A DNA stretch of 64,000 bases from Pseudomonas lactis (lineage in GTDB: Bacteria > Pseudomonadota > Gammaproteobacteria > Pseudomonadales > Pseudomonadaceae), in contig NZ_JYLO01000009.1 of the NCBI RefSeq assembly GCF_001439845.1, positions 124,001-188,000 on the forward strand. The letters run 5' to 3'. A program made the position numbers and the translations under genes. A model generated the notes under the pieces. The model was not told where the DNA came from, ran no database searches, and saw only the letters and a list, made by a program, of their open reading frames with translations. Shown here piece by piece: positions 41,306 through 49,616 of this stretch (positions are counted from its first letter, which is position 1; every line of letters starts with the position of its first letter).

Positions 41306-42092
41306 GGGCGCGCCTATCGGTGTGTTCGATTCCGGCATCGGCGGCCTCACGGTGCTGGAAGAAATTCAGCAATTATTGCCCCGCGAGTCACTGCTGTACG
41401 TGGCTGACTGCGGGCACATTCCCTATGGCGAGAAAACCCCGGCGTTCATTCTCGAGCGTTCTCGCTCGGTCGCTGAGTTTTTCCGCGAGCGGGGCGCCAA
41501 GGCGTTCGTGATTGCCTGTAACACGGCAACCGTCGCCGCCGTCGCCGATTTGCGCCAGGACTACCCCGACTGGCCATTGGTCGGCATGGAGCCTGCGGTC
41601 AAACCTGCTGCTGCTGCCACGCGCAGCGGTGTGGTGGGTGTGCTTGCCACCACCGGCACCCTGCAAAGCGCCAAGTTCGCCGCCTTGCTCGATCGCTTCG
41701 CCACCGATGTGCGAGTGATTACCCAGCCGTGCCCAGGCCTGGTGGAGTTGATTGAAGCTGGCGACCTGAATAGCCCCGCCTTGAGCGCCCTGCTGCAAGG
41801 CTATATCGAGCCGCTGCTCAGCGCTGGTTGCGACACCATCATCCTGGGTTGTACTCACTATCCTTTCCTCAAGCCACTCCTGGCGCAGATGCTGCCCCCC
41901 AGCATCATCCTCATTGATACCGGCGCCGCCGTGGCGCGCCAGCTCAAGCGCTTGCTCGGTGAGCGCGACCTGCTGGCCGTTGGCGAACCTGAACCTGCAC
42001 AGTTCTGGACCAGCGGCGATCGGTGTCACCTAAGAAATATCCTACCGACACTTTGGAAACATCCTGGAGTTGTGCGAAGCTTTGGCTCGTGA
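41298..42092 (+). CDS. murI: Glutamate racemase
   Basis: A 264-residue cofactor-independent racemase supplying D-Glu for peptidoglycan. Paired catalytic Cys are in VIACNTATVAAV and ILGCTHYPFLKP; the N-terminus has GVFDSGIGGLTVLEEI. The start at 41298 (MVKGAPIGVF) was chosen over an upstream frame at 41247 that overlaps moeB and has no similarity. Confidence 0.96.
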   Translation: MVKGAPIGVFDSGIGGLTVLEEIQQLLPRESLLYVADCGHIPYGEKTPAFILERSRSVAEFFRERGAKAFVIACNTATVAAVADLRQDYPDWPLVGMEPAVKPAAAATRSGVVGVLATTGTLQSAKFAALLDRFATDVRVITQPCPGLVELIEAGDLNSPALSALLQGYIEPLLSAGCDTIILGCTHYPFLKPLLAQMLPPSIILIDTGAAVARQLKRLLGERDLLAVGEPEPAQFWTSGDRCHLRNILPTLWKHPGVVRSFGS

Positions 42093-42203
42093 AAATTTCG
42101 TGAAATAACACTGAAAAAAGCTGAACTTCTGGCTATGCGTCGGCTTCTATAGCCCGTTAGCCTGTACATAACCCAATTATTCCGTTTGCAAAGGACGTTT
42201 CAC

Positions 42204-42722
42204 ATGAAGCGCTTGTTCTGTTTGGCTGCGATTGCGGCCGCTATGTTGGGACACTCTGTTTCAGCCCAGGCCACCGGCCTGGAGTTCGGCTTGGGCAGCA
42301 CCAGCGATTCGACGCTGACCTACCGCCTGGGCCTGACCTCCGATTGGGACAAAAGCTGGATGCAGAGCAATGTCGGCCGACTGACCGGCTACTGGAGCGG
42401 CGCCTATACCTATTGGGAAGGGGATGACCGTGCGGGCGCCAGCAGCCTGTCGTTCTCGCCGGTATTTGTGTATGAGTTTGCCGGCGAGTCGGTCAAGCCC
42501 TACATTGAAGCCGGTATCGGCGTGGCGTTGTTCTCTCGCACTCGGCTGGAAGACAACAACATCGGCCAGTCCTTCCAGTTCGAAGACCGCCTGGGTTTCG
42601 GCCTGCGGTTCAACGGCGGGCATGAAGTGGGCATTCGTGCCACGCATTATTCCAACGCCGGCATCAGCAGCAATAACGATGGGGTAGAGAGCTACTCGCT
42701 GCACTACACCATGCCGTTGTAA
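42204..42722 (+). CDS. pagL: Lipid A 3-O-deacylase PagL-like outer-membrane protein
   Basis: A 172-residue protein with a signal peptide (MKRLFCLAAIAAAMLGHSVSAQA) and an eight-strand barrel. The PagL catalytic pattern is present: H148 and S150 in IRATHYSNAGIS and E162 twelve residues on, the spacing known from P. aeruginosa (H126, S128, E140). It removes the 3-linked acyl chain from lipid A and dampens host recognition. The start at 42204 has AAAGGA upstream and begins the signal peptide. It is followed by a REPIN. Confidence 0.9.
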   Translation: MKRLFCLAAIAAAMLGHSVSAQATGLEFGLGSTSDSTLTYRLGLTSDWDKSWMQSNVGRLTGYWSGAYTYWEGDDRAGASSLSFSPVFVYEFAGESVKPYIEAGIGVALFSRTRLEDNNIGQSFQFEDRLGFGLRFNGGHEVGIRATHYSNAGISSNNDGVESYSLHYTMPL

Positions 42723-42728
42723 TGCACT

Positions 42729-42828
42729 GTAGGAGCGAGCTTGCTCGCGAAGAACCTCAACGATAACGCAGCGAATCAGGTTTAACGCGGCGTTCTCAGG
42801 TTTTTCGCGAGCAAGCTCGCTCCTACAG
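42729..42828. repeat. REPIN (TGTAGGAGCGAGCTTGCTCGCG family)
   Basis: A complete REPIN of the same family as 37148-37250, ending 2 bases from the ykgJ-like stop codon. The spacer contains CAACGATAACGC and GGCGTTCTCAGG. Confidence 0.92.
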
Positions 42829-42830
42829 AA

Positions 42831-43133
42831 TCAGCGGTAGGCCGTGGTAATACCTTCACGCTCTTCAAGGCATTCCGGCGCCCCCATCTCGAACTCCCGG
42901 CAAATCAGCGGCCGCAGCTCATAAATCGTGCACATCATCGTGTCGCGGTCCAACGCTGCGCACCAGCCGTCGTCCAGGCGCAGCATCACCTCACCGCCCC
43001 AATCGTCGGTATCGATAAAGCGTTGCGGCACGCCAGTGTCGGTGATCAGCATGACTTCCAGCTGGCAGCAACAGGCCGCGCACGTCGAGCAGGTGACGGG
43101 TTCGGTGATTTGAATGTGAGGGATGTTGGTCAT
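42831..43133 (-). CDS. YkgJ-family cysteine-cluster protein
   Basis: A 100-residue cytoplasmic protein rich in Cys, with the zinc/iron cluster pattern CSTCAACCCQLEVML near the N-terminus and CTIYELRPLICREFEMGAPEC near the C-terminus. Members bind metal through the cysteines; their role is unknown. It follows the DUF2878 gene on the same strand by 54 bases and may be the tail of the long photolyase operon. Confidence 0.85.
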   Translation of the reverse strand: MTNIPHIQITEPVTCSTCAACCCQLEVMLITDTGVPQRFIDTDDWGGEVMLRLDDGWCAALDRDTMMCTIYELRPLICREFEMGAPECLEEREGITTAYR

Positions 43134-43187
43134 AGGCGCGCAGTGTAAGGCAAGTGCGCTAGACGCGTATGAATGCTCGGACGGGCG

Positions 43188-43679
43188 TCAATGCTCCAGC
43201 CTCTGCGCAATCCTGTGCAACAGCGGAAAGAGCATGGCCCATAACAGCGCCAGGCCGATCAGTGTTGGGATGGTGCCGTACCCAAAACTCACACCCGCCA
43301 ATTGGCTGCCGGCGTAATAAGACAACGGCCCGCCCACCGCGCCTAGCAGGCTGGCCAGCCACCAGGGCTGTGCGCTCCAGGCCAGGCAATGCCGCAAGGT
43401 GGTGGCCAGCAAGGCCCATAACAGTATCAGCCACAGCGGAATCAATGGCCCCGGTGTATTGAACTCAAACACGCCCAGCCCGCGCAGTGCCGTATCGACC
43501 AGGGTGCCCAGCACCGTCACGGCCAGAATCACTTGCCCCTCTCTGGTCCATGAACTTATCCACAGAAGATGGACGCCCAGCGCCGCGATACCAATCAGCA
43601 GCCAACGGCTATCGCCGCCGAGCACGCAGGCAAACCAGCCGCACTGAAACAGCACGGCGTTGGCCAGGGATTTAAGCAC
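43188..43679 (-). CDS. DUF2878 family membrane protein
   Basis: A 163-residue protein with about five membrane segments (LANAVLFQCGWFACVLGG, WLLIGIAALGVHLLWIS, VILAVTVLGTLVDTALRGLG, PLWLILLWALLATTLRHCL, LIGLALLWAMLFPLLHRI). The GTG at 43679 overlaps the cfa stop region and was chosen since the longer frame runs through cfa. It follows cfa in many pseudomonads. Function unknown. Confidence 0.82.
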   Translation of the reverse strand: MLKSLANAVLFQCGWFACVLGGDSRWLLIGIAALGVHLLWISSWTREGQVILAVTVLGTLVDTALRGLGVFEFNTPGPLIPLWLILLWALLATTLRHCLAWSAQPWWLASLLGAVGGPLSYYAGSQLAGVSFGYGTIPTLIGLALLWAMLFPLLHRIAQRLEH

Positions 43680-44943
43680 TGAAACGCCCGAGCAGCGGTG
43701 GATTGATCGCCGCCGGTTTGGCCAGCAGCAACTGTGCGGTGCCGATGGTGCGCTCCATAAAGCCGCCTTCGCAGTAGCACAGGTAAAACTCCCACAGGCG
43801 CAGGAAGTACTCGTCATAACCCAGTTCCGCAAGACGGCCATGGGCGCGGCGAAAATTCTCATGCCACAGGCGTAGGGTACGGGCGTAGTGCAGGCCGAAG
43901 TCTTCCATGTGCAGCAGGTTCATGTCGGTGTCGCGGCTGACGATTTGCAGCATGTTTTGCACACAAGGCAGCGCGCCGCCGGGGAAGATGTAGCGCTGGA
44001 TAAAGTCGACGCTACGCTTGGCCTGTTCAAAGCGCTGTTCACGTATGGTGATGGCTTGCAGCAGCATCAAGCCGTCGGGCTTGAGCAACTGGGCACATTG
44101 TTTGAAATAGGTGGGCAGGAAACGATGGCCCACCGCTTCAATCATTTCGATCGACACCAGTTTGTCGTACTCACCGGTGAGGTCGCGATAATCGCTCAGC
44201 AGCACCGTCACTTGGTCTTGCAGGCCCAGCGCCTCAATACGCTGCGCGGTGTAGGCGAACTGTTCCTTGGACAGGGTCGTGGTGGTGACCCGACAACCGT
44301 AATGCTGCGCCGCATACAACGCCATGCTGCCCCAGCCGGTGCCGATTTCCAGTAGATGGTCGCTGGGCTTAAGCGCCAGTTTCTGGCAGATGCGCGCCAA
44401 CTTGTTCAGTTGTGCCTGTTCCAGGGTGTCATCGGGGGTCAGGAACTGCGCCGCCGAGTACATCATCGTGGGATCGAGAAATTCTTCGAACAGGTCGTTG
44501 CCCAGGTCGTAATGGGCGGCGATGTTTTTTTGCGAGCCTTTGCGTGTGTTGCGGTTGAGCCAGTGCAGGCCCTGAGTGAACGGCCGGGCCAGGCGAGCCA
44601 AGCCACCCTCCATGGCGTCGAGCACCTCCAGGTTGCTGACCATCACACGCACCACGGCGGTGAGGTCGGGACTGGTCCAATAACCATGGATAAACGCTTC
44701 GCCGGCGCCGATCGAGCCATTGGCCGCCACCAGCCCCCATACCGCCGCGTCGAGAATCTGGATCTCGCCCAGCAGGTGCGCTTCCCGTGCGCCGAAGACT
44801 TGCCGCTCGCCATCCTCGATGATCACCAACTGGCCGTGGCGCAATTGGCTGAGCTGGCGCAACACGCCTTTGCGCAATAGCGCAGCGGTCATGCCGTTGA
44901 CGTTCAGGCGGTTAGCCTTGACCGATAAGCTAGGGGATTTCAT
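43672..44943 (-). CDS. cfa: Cyclopropane-fatty-acyl-phospholipid synthase
   Basis: A 423-residue SAM-dependent enzyme that puts a methylene across unsaturated acyl chains of phospholipids, protecting membranes. N-terminal lipid-binding domain (to about 110), then the SAM motif LLEIGTGWGSMALYAAQHYG and VSIEMIEAVGHRFLPTYF, IFPGGALPC. The start at 44943 was chosen by relatives and the 14-base overlap with the DUF1365 gene. Its place in the photolyase operon suggests co-regulation by light or oxidative stress. Confidence 0.94.
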   Translation of the reverse strand: MKSPSLSVKANRLNVNGMTAALLRKGVLRQLSQLRHGQLVIIEDGERQVFGAREAHLLGEIQILDAAVWGLVAANGSIGAGEAFIHGYWTSPDLTAVVRVMVSNLEVLDAMEGGLARLARPFTQGLHWLNRNTRKGSQKNIAAHYDLGNDLFEEFLDPTMMYSAAQFLTPDDTLEQAQLNKLARICQKLALKPSDHLLEIGTGWGSMALYAAQHYGCRVTTTTLSKEQFAYTAQRIEALGLQDQVTVLLSDYRDLTGEYDKLVSIEMIEAVGHRFLPTYFKQCAQLLKPDGLMLLQAITIREQRFEQAKRSVDFIQRYIFPGGALPCVQNMLQIVSRDTDMNLLHMEDFGLHYARTLRLWHENFRRAHGRLAELGYDEYFLRLWEFYLCYCEGGFMERTIGTAQLLLAKPAAINPPLLGRFSA

Positions 44944-45739
44944 GGCGGCGATCCTTGGTATACCCGACTGCGGTGCGAGAGGCGCCATCGGCGGCCTGGT
45001 GGGAAAAAATCGGTGTGCGTTTGAGCAGCAGGCGCAAAGCTTGCCAATAGATTGCAAGGCCGGTCTTGGCGGTCATCCAGGGAAAGCGCCACAAATAGCG
45101 ATGCAGGCTGGCGCGGCTCAGTGCCTGTTTTTCCAGGCTCAAGGTGGCATCGAAGACTTTTTGCGTGCCTTGCCAATCGGCCATGTGCACGCCGAGCCTG
45201 GCGGCGGGTGGGCTGAAACTCATGCGGTATTCCAGGTCGCGAGGCAAAAACGGCGACACATGGAAGGCCTTGGCCACGGCGAAATGCTGGTGCTCATCGG
45301 CGCCCAGTGCCTGGGCGGGCAGCACGTAGTGATAGCGCTCGCGCCATGGGGTGTTGGTCACTTCACACAGGATCGCGGCCAGTTGCCCGTCAGCCTCGAA
45401 GCAGTAGAAGAAACTCACCGGGTTAAAAGCCAGGCCCCAACTGCGGGCCTGGGTCAGCAGGCAGATAGCGCCCTGGGGTGTTTGCCCCAGGGCCTTGCCG
45501 ACTTCCTGGCGCACGGCATCGCTCAGGCTCATGCCGTGGCGCGTGAATTCACGCAGGTAATCCTGCTGGCGGAAACCGAAAGGCGCCAGGCGACCCGTGC
45601 CGGCCAGCGGCGAAAGCCCCAGTACTTCATCCTCTTCACTGAGGTCCAGGTACAACAGGCCGATGCGGTAGCGAAAGGCGTGGGCCTTGGGCGTAAACCG
45701 GCGATGGGCGATCCAGCCGCTGTACAAGGCGCTGTTCAC
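44930..45739 (-). CDS. DUF1365 family protein
   Basis: A 269-residue cytoplasmic protein with the family stretch YSGWIAHRRFTPKAHAFRYRIGLLYLDL, GLAFNPVSFFYCFEADG, VTNTPWRERYHYVLP and FHVSPFLPRDLEYRMSF. GTG start in an overlap with the FAD oxidase gene. The family always travels with the FAD oxidase and a Cfa-type methyltransferase, probably a shared fatty-acid modification; furan fatty acid formation is a possible product line, but that is inference. Confidence 0.86.
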   Translation of the reverse strand: MNSALYSGWIAHRRFTPKAHAFRYRIGLLYLDLSEEDEVLGLSPLAGTGRLAPFGFRQQDYLREFTRHGMSLSDAVRQEVGKALGQTPQGAICLLTQARSWGLAFNPVSFFYCFEADGQLAAILCEVTNTPWRERYHYVLPAQALGADEHQHFAVAKAFHVSPFLPRDLEYRMSFSPPAARLGVHMADWQGTQKVFDATLSLEKQALSRASLHRYLWRFPWMTAKTGLAIYWQALRLLLKRTPIFSHQAADGASRTAVGYTKDRRHEIP

Positions 45740-46983
45740 AGGGTTTCCCCAAAAGCCTGGGCCACGCGCAGGGCGCTGACCACGCCATCTTCGTGAAAGC
45801 CGTTGGCCCAGTAGGCCCCGCAGTAAAAGGTATTGCGCACGCCGTTCACTTCTTCCCAGCCTGCCTGCGCCGCCACTGCGGCCAGGCTGTATTGCGGATG
45901 CGCGTAGGTGTAGCGCGCCAGGATCTTCAGCGGGTTGATCATCGGCGTCTGGTTGAGGCTGACGCAAAAGGTAGTGGCGCTGTCGATGCCTTGCAGGATG
46001 TTCATGTCATAGGTGACGGCGGCCTGTTGTTGCACGTTGCCCGTCAGCCGATAGTTCCAGCTGGCCCAGGCCAGTTTGCGGTCGGGCAGCAGGCGTGTGT
46101 CGGTGTGCAGCACCACGTCGTTGTCGGCGTAGGGCAGGGCACCGAGGATCTGCTGTTCGGCCTGGCTGGGGTCGTCGAGCAAGGCCAGGGCCTGATCGCT
46201 GTGGCAGGCGAACACCACGCGGTCGAAGGTTTCGCTGCCGGCCGGGCTGTGGATAACTACACCTTCGTCGCTGCGTTGCACTTTATGCACAGGGCAATTG
46301 AGCCGTATCTGTTCGCGAAAGCTGCGGGTCAGCGGTTCGATATAACAGCTGGAGCCGCCTTCGATCACACACCATTGCGGGCGGTTGCTCACCGAGAGCA
46401 AGCCGTGGTTCTTGAAGAAGCGCACAAAAAATTGCAGGGGGAACTTGAGCATATCGGCCAGGGACATCGACCAGATAGCCGCGCCCATCGGCACGACGTA
46501 ATGCCGGATAAACCTGGGGCCATAGCCGCCGGCGGTGAGGTAATCGCCCAGGGTCATGTCGGCGCTGATGCGCTGCTCCTGCAAGTCCAGCGGCGCCTGG
46601 CGATTGAAGCGCAGGATATCGCGCAGCATGCCCCAGAACCCCGGCGACAGAATATTGCGGCGCTGGGCAAACAGACTATTGAGGTTGTTGCCGTTGTACT
46701 CAAAGCCGGTGCTTTGGTCGCACACCGAAAAGCTCATCTCGGTGGGTTTGAACCTGACCCCGATTTGCTCCAGCAAGCGGATGAAATTCGGGTAGGTCCA
46801 GTCGTTGAACACAATGAAGCCCGTGTCCACCGCATAGCTTTTGCCGTCGACCGTCACGTTGGCCGTGTGGGTATGCCCGCCAATGCAGTCACTGGCCTCG
46901 AACAGCGTAATGTCGTGGCGACGGCTGAGCAGGTAGGCGCTGGTCAGCCCGGCGATGCCGCTGCCGATAATGGCGATCTTCAC
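45736..46983 (-). CDS. FAD-dependent amine-oxidase-like oxidoreductase
   Basis: A 415-residue flavoprotein with the dinucleotide fold MKIAIIGSGIAGLTSAYLLSRRHDITLFEASDCIGGHTHT, then YAVDTGFIVFNDWTYPNFIRLL, and the C-terminal FAD segment FYCGAYWANGFHEDGVVSALRVA. Its partners DUF1365, Cfa and SDR follow and precede it with overlapping ends, so one pathway is likely. The substrate is probably lipid-linked, inferred from the neighbours. GTG start. Confidence 0.88.
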   Translation of the reverse strand: MKIAIIGSGIAGLTSAYLLSRRHDITLFEASDCIGGHTHTANVTVDGKSYAVDTGFIVFNDWTYPNFIRLLEQIGVRFKPTEMSFSVCDQSTGFEYNGNNLNSLFAQRRNILSPGFWGMLRDILRFNRQAPLDLQEQRISADMTLGDYLTAGGYGPRFIRHYVVPMGAAIWSMSLADMLKFPLQFFVRFFKNHGLLSVSNRPQWCVIEGGSSCYIEPLTRSFREQIRLNCPVHKVQRSDEGVVIHSPAGSETFDRVVFACHSDQALALLDDPSQAEQQILGALPYADNDVVLHTDTRLLPDRKLAWASWNYRLTGNVQQQAAVTYDMNILQGIDSATTFCVSLNQTPMINPLKILARYTYAHPQYSLAAVAAQAGWEEVNGVRNTFYCGAYWANGFHEDGVVSALRVAQAFGETL

Positions 46984-47762
46984 AGGTCGTCCTTCTTCGG
47001 TGGCGGGCTGCGCAGCATGCGTTTGCCGATGATCAGTTGCGCGCGGTTGGGCAGCTTCGACAGCGGCCACAAGGTGGCAATGAACAGGGCCGGAAAGGCG
47101 ATTTCCAGCGGGCGTTTTTCCAGCTTGGCGAAGATGTGTTTCGCGGCTTTGTCGGCCGGCCAGCTCAGGGGCATCGGGAAATCATTGCGCTCGGTCAGCG
47201 GCGTGTCGACGAAGCCTGGGCTGATCACCGTGACATCGATGTTTTCTGGCGACAGGCCAATACGCAGGGATTCGAACAAGTAACGCAGGCCGGCCTTGGA
47301 CGCGCCGTAGGCTTCGGCGCGAGGCATGGGCAGGTAGGTCACGGCACTGGCCACGCCCACCAGATGCGGGGTACGCCCGGCGCGCAACAGCGGCAGCGCG
47401 GCCTCGATGCAATAACTGCTCGCCAGCAGGTTGGTACGCACCACGTGCTCGATGATCGAGGCGTCAAATTGCCGGGCGTCCACGTATTCGCAGGTGCCGG
47501 CGTTGAGGATCACGGTGTCCAGCGAACCCCAGACCTCGCTGATACGCTCACCTATCTCGCGCACGGTCTGGCTGTTGGTCAGGTCGCCGGCCACCACCAG
47601 CACCTGGCCTGGATAACGAAGGGCGAGGGCATCCAGCGGGCCTTGGGTGCGGGAACTGAGGGCCACGTGGGCGCCACTGTCGAGCAACTCCACGGCCAGC
47701 GCGGCACCGATACCACTGCTGGCGCCGGTCAGCCAGTAACGACGGGGCGGTGTAAGGCTCAT
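46980..47762 (-). CDS. Short-chain dehydrogenase/reductase
   Basis: A 260-residue SDR with the cofactor motif TGASSGIGAAL (about 14-24), NAG, and the catalytic Ser/YxxxK in YGASKAGLRYLFESL. A C-terminal hydrophobic stretch (EIAFPALFIATLWPLSKLP) could tie it to the membrane. The start at 47762 overlaps the NTF2-like stop (ATGA). It is embedded in the photolyase/cfa operon; substrate unknown. Confidence 0.88.
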   Translation of the reverse strand: MSLTPPRRYWLTGASSGIGAALAVELLDSGAHVALSSRTQGPLDALALRYPGQVLVVAGDLTNSQTVREIGERISEVWGSLDTVILNAGTCEYVDARQFDASIIEHVVRTNLLASSYCIEAALPLLRAGRTPHLVGVASAVTYLPMPRAEAYGASKAGLRYLFESLRIGLSPENIDVTVISPGFVDTPLTERNDFPMPLSWPADKAAKHIFAKLEKRPLEIAFPALFIATLWPLSKLPNRAQLIIGKRMLRSPPPKKDDL

Positions 47763-48181
47763 CCCATTCTCCTTTTCAGCCAACGAATAACGCGACCCAG
47801 TAGGGGGACATGTTCATAGAGCAGGGCGCCGGCATCGAAGTAGTCGCGATGGCGGTAAACCTTGTCGTGCCACATCAAATGGGAACAGCCTGGCACCTCG
47901 ATCACCTGGCCGCCGGCCAGGCGTGGGTGACGAAAACGCATCGTCCAGCGCAGGTAGCCCTCGCCTTCGGCCACGGTATCGAAGCCGTGGAAGTCAAAAT
48001 TCAGCTCGCTGACGTTGCTGTACAAGTCGGCAAAGTAACGCCGCAACGCTGGCAGGCCCTGGACTTCATGCAGGGGGTCGGCAAAGGCGACGTCCTCGCT
48101 GTACAGGCTGCCGAGCAGGTGCAGGTTGTGCTTGTCCAGCGTGGCGAAGGTGTGGGCGAACTGGCGCAGGAAGTCACTCAT
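47759..48181 (-). CDS. NTF2-like (SnoaL-type) protein
   Basis: A 140-residue single-domain protein of the NTF2-like fold (DKHNLHLLGSLYSEDVAFADPLHEVQGLPALRRYFADLYSNVSELNFDFHGFDTVAEGEGYLRWTMRFRH...). Such proteins bind or isomerise small hydrophobic molecules. It lies between the photolyase and the SDR with overlaps on both sides. Function unknown. Confidence 0.85.
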   Translation of the reverse strand: MSDFLRQFAHTFATLDKHNLHLLGSLYSEDVAFADPLHEVQGLPALRRYFADLYSNVSELNFDFHGFDTVAEGEGYLRWTMRFRHPRLAGGQVIEVPGCSHLMWHDKVYRHRDYFDAGALLYEHVPLLGRVIRWLKRRMG

Positions 48182-49616
48182 GTTCGGCCATCTCCTGACG
48201 CGAAGGTAGCCGGCGAAATGCGGCCAAGGCGCGCTCGCGAGACTGTTTCAAATCGACGATGGCACGCGGGTAATCCGCCACCCCGAACAGGCCGCCCGCC
48301 GCTTCGGGGTTGTGCACTTGTTTTTTATTCAGCGCGGCCAGTTCCGGGAGCCAGCGTTTGATGAACACGCCGTCGCCGTCGAATTTTTCCGATTGGCTCA
48401 GTGGGCTGAATATCCGGAAATACGGCGCCGAGTCGGTGCCGGTGGACGAACTCCACTGCCAGCCGCCATTGTTGGCCGCCAGATCACCGTCGATCAGGTG
48501 GCGCATAAAGAAGCGCTCGCCTTCGCGCCAGTCGATTAGCAGGTTTTTGGTCAGGAACATCGCCACCACCATGCGCAGGCGGTTGTGCATCCAGCCGGTT
48601 TCCAGCAGTTGGCGCATGGCCGCGTCGATGATCGGCAAGCCGGTGCGCGCCTGTTGCCAGGCGGCCAGGTCTTCGGGCGCCTTGCGCCAGGCCAGGGCTT
48701 CGGTTTCCGGGCGGAACGCGCGGTGGCGGGAAACCCGTGGGTAGCCGACCAGGATGTGTTTGTAGAACTCGCGCCACAGCAGCTCGTTGATCCAGGTGAT
48801 GGCGCCGATGTCGCCGCTTTCGAACTCGCCCTGGTTGGTTTGCAGCGCGGCGTGCAAGCACTGGCGCGGCGAAACCACACCGGCGGCCAGGTAGGCAGAA
48901 AGCTGACTGGTGCCGGGCTTGGCCGGGAAGTCGCGTTCGTCCTTGTAATAGCTGATCTGCTGATCGGCGAAGGCATCGAGGCGACGGCGCGCTTCGTCTT
49001 CGCCAGCGGGCCAGAGGGCACGCAAGGTTTCGCTGGGTGTTGGGAACCCTTCGACTGCCGTCGGCACAGGGTCGCTCGTCACGCCAGGTTCGGCCTGGGC
49101 CTTTGGCGTCGGCACCACGCGGGGCAGGGCGCTGTGCAGGCGGCTGTAGCAGACCTTGCGGAACTGGCTGAACACCTGAAAGTAGGTGCCGGTCTTGGTC
49201 AGCACGCTGCCCGGCTGGAAAAACAGTTGGTCCAGGTAGCTGTGGAAGGTCACGCCGTCAGCTTCCAGGGCCTGGGCCACGGCGCTGTCGCGGCGGCTCT
49301 CGTGAATGCCGTATTCCTCGTTGACGTGTACCGACTCCACCGACAGCTCGCGGCACAGTTGGCTCAGCACCGTCGGCGCCTGGTCCCAGGTCGCGGCGTG
49401 GCGGATTAACAGCGGGATGTTGAGGTTGCCCAGTGCCTGGCTCAGGTGCTGCAAGTTGCGCAGCCAGAAATCGACTTTGCACGGCGCGTCATCATGCGCC
49501 TGCCATTGCTCGGGCGTGATCAGGTAAACAGCCGCGACGGGGCCGCGCTGGCTCGCGGCCGCCAGGGCAGTGTTGTCGTGCAGGCGCAAGTCGGTGCGCA
49601 GCCAGATCAGATGCAT
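48174..49616 (-). CDS. phrB: Deoxyribodipyrimidine photolyase (CPD class I)
   Basis: A 480-residue flavoprotein that splits UV-induced pyrimidine dimers using blue light. The N-terminal antenna domain begins MHLIWLRTDLRLHDNTAL; the FAD domain has SQLSAYLAAGVVSPRQCLHA, WINELLWREFYKHIL, TGLPIIDAAMRQLLETGWMHNRLRMVVAMFLTKNLLIDWR and GDLAANNGGWQWSSSTGTDSAPYFRIFSP. It overlaps the NTF2-like gene by 8 bases. The MerR regulator gene ends at the base preceding its start. Confidence 0.95.
   Translation of the reverse strand: MHLIWLRTDLRLHDNTALAAASQRGPVAAVYLITPEQWQAHDDAPCKVDFWLRNLQHLSQALGNLNIPLLIRHAATWDQAPTVLSQLCRELSVESVHVNEEYGIHESRRDSAVAQALEADGVTFHSYLDQLFFQPGSVLTKTGTYFQVFSQFRKVCYSRLHSALPRVVPTPKAQAEPGVTSDPVPTAVEGFPTPSETLRALWPAGEDEARRRLDAFADQQISYYKDERDFPAKPGTSQLSAYLAAGVVSPRQCLHAALQTNQGEFESGDIGAITWINELLWREFYKHILVGYPRVSRHRAFRPETEALAWRKAPEDLAAWQQARTGLPIIDAAMRQLLETGWMHNRLRMVVAMFLTKNLLIDWREGERFFMRHLIDGDLAANNGGWQWSSSTGTDSAPYFRIFSPLSQSEKFDGDGVFIKRWLPELAALNKKQVHNPEAAGGLFGVADYPRAIVDLKQSRERALAAFRRLPSRQEMAEHE

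Noticed and set aside
45793..47283. A 496-codon plus-strand frame opposite the FAD oxidase and SDR genes
   Set aside because: It spans two real overlapping minus-strand genes and has no recognisable domain.
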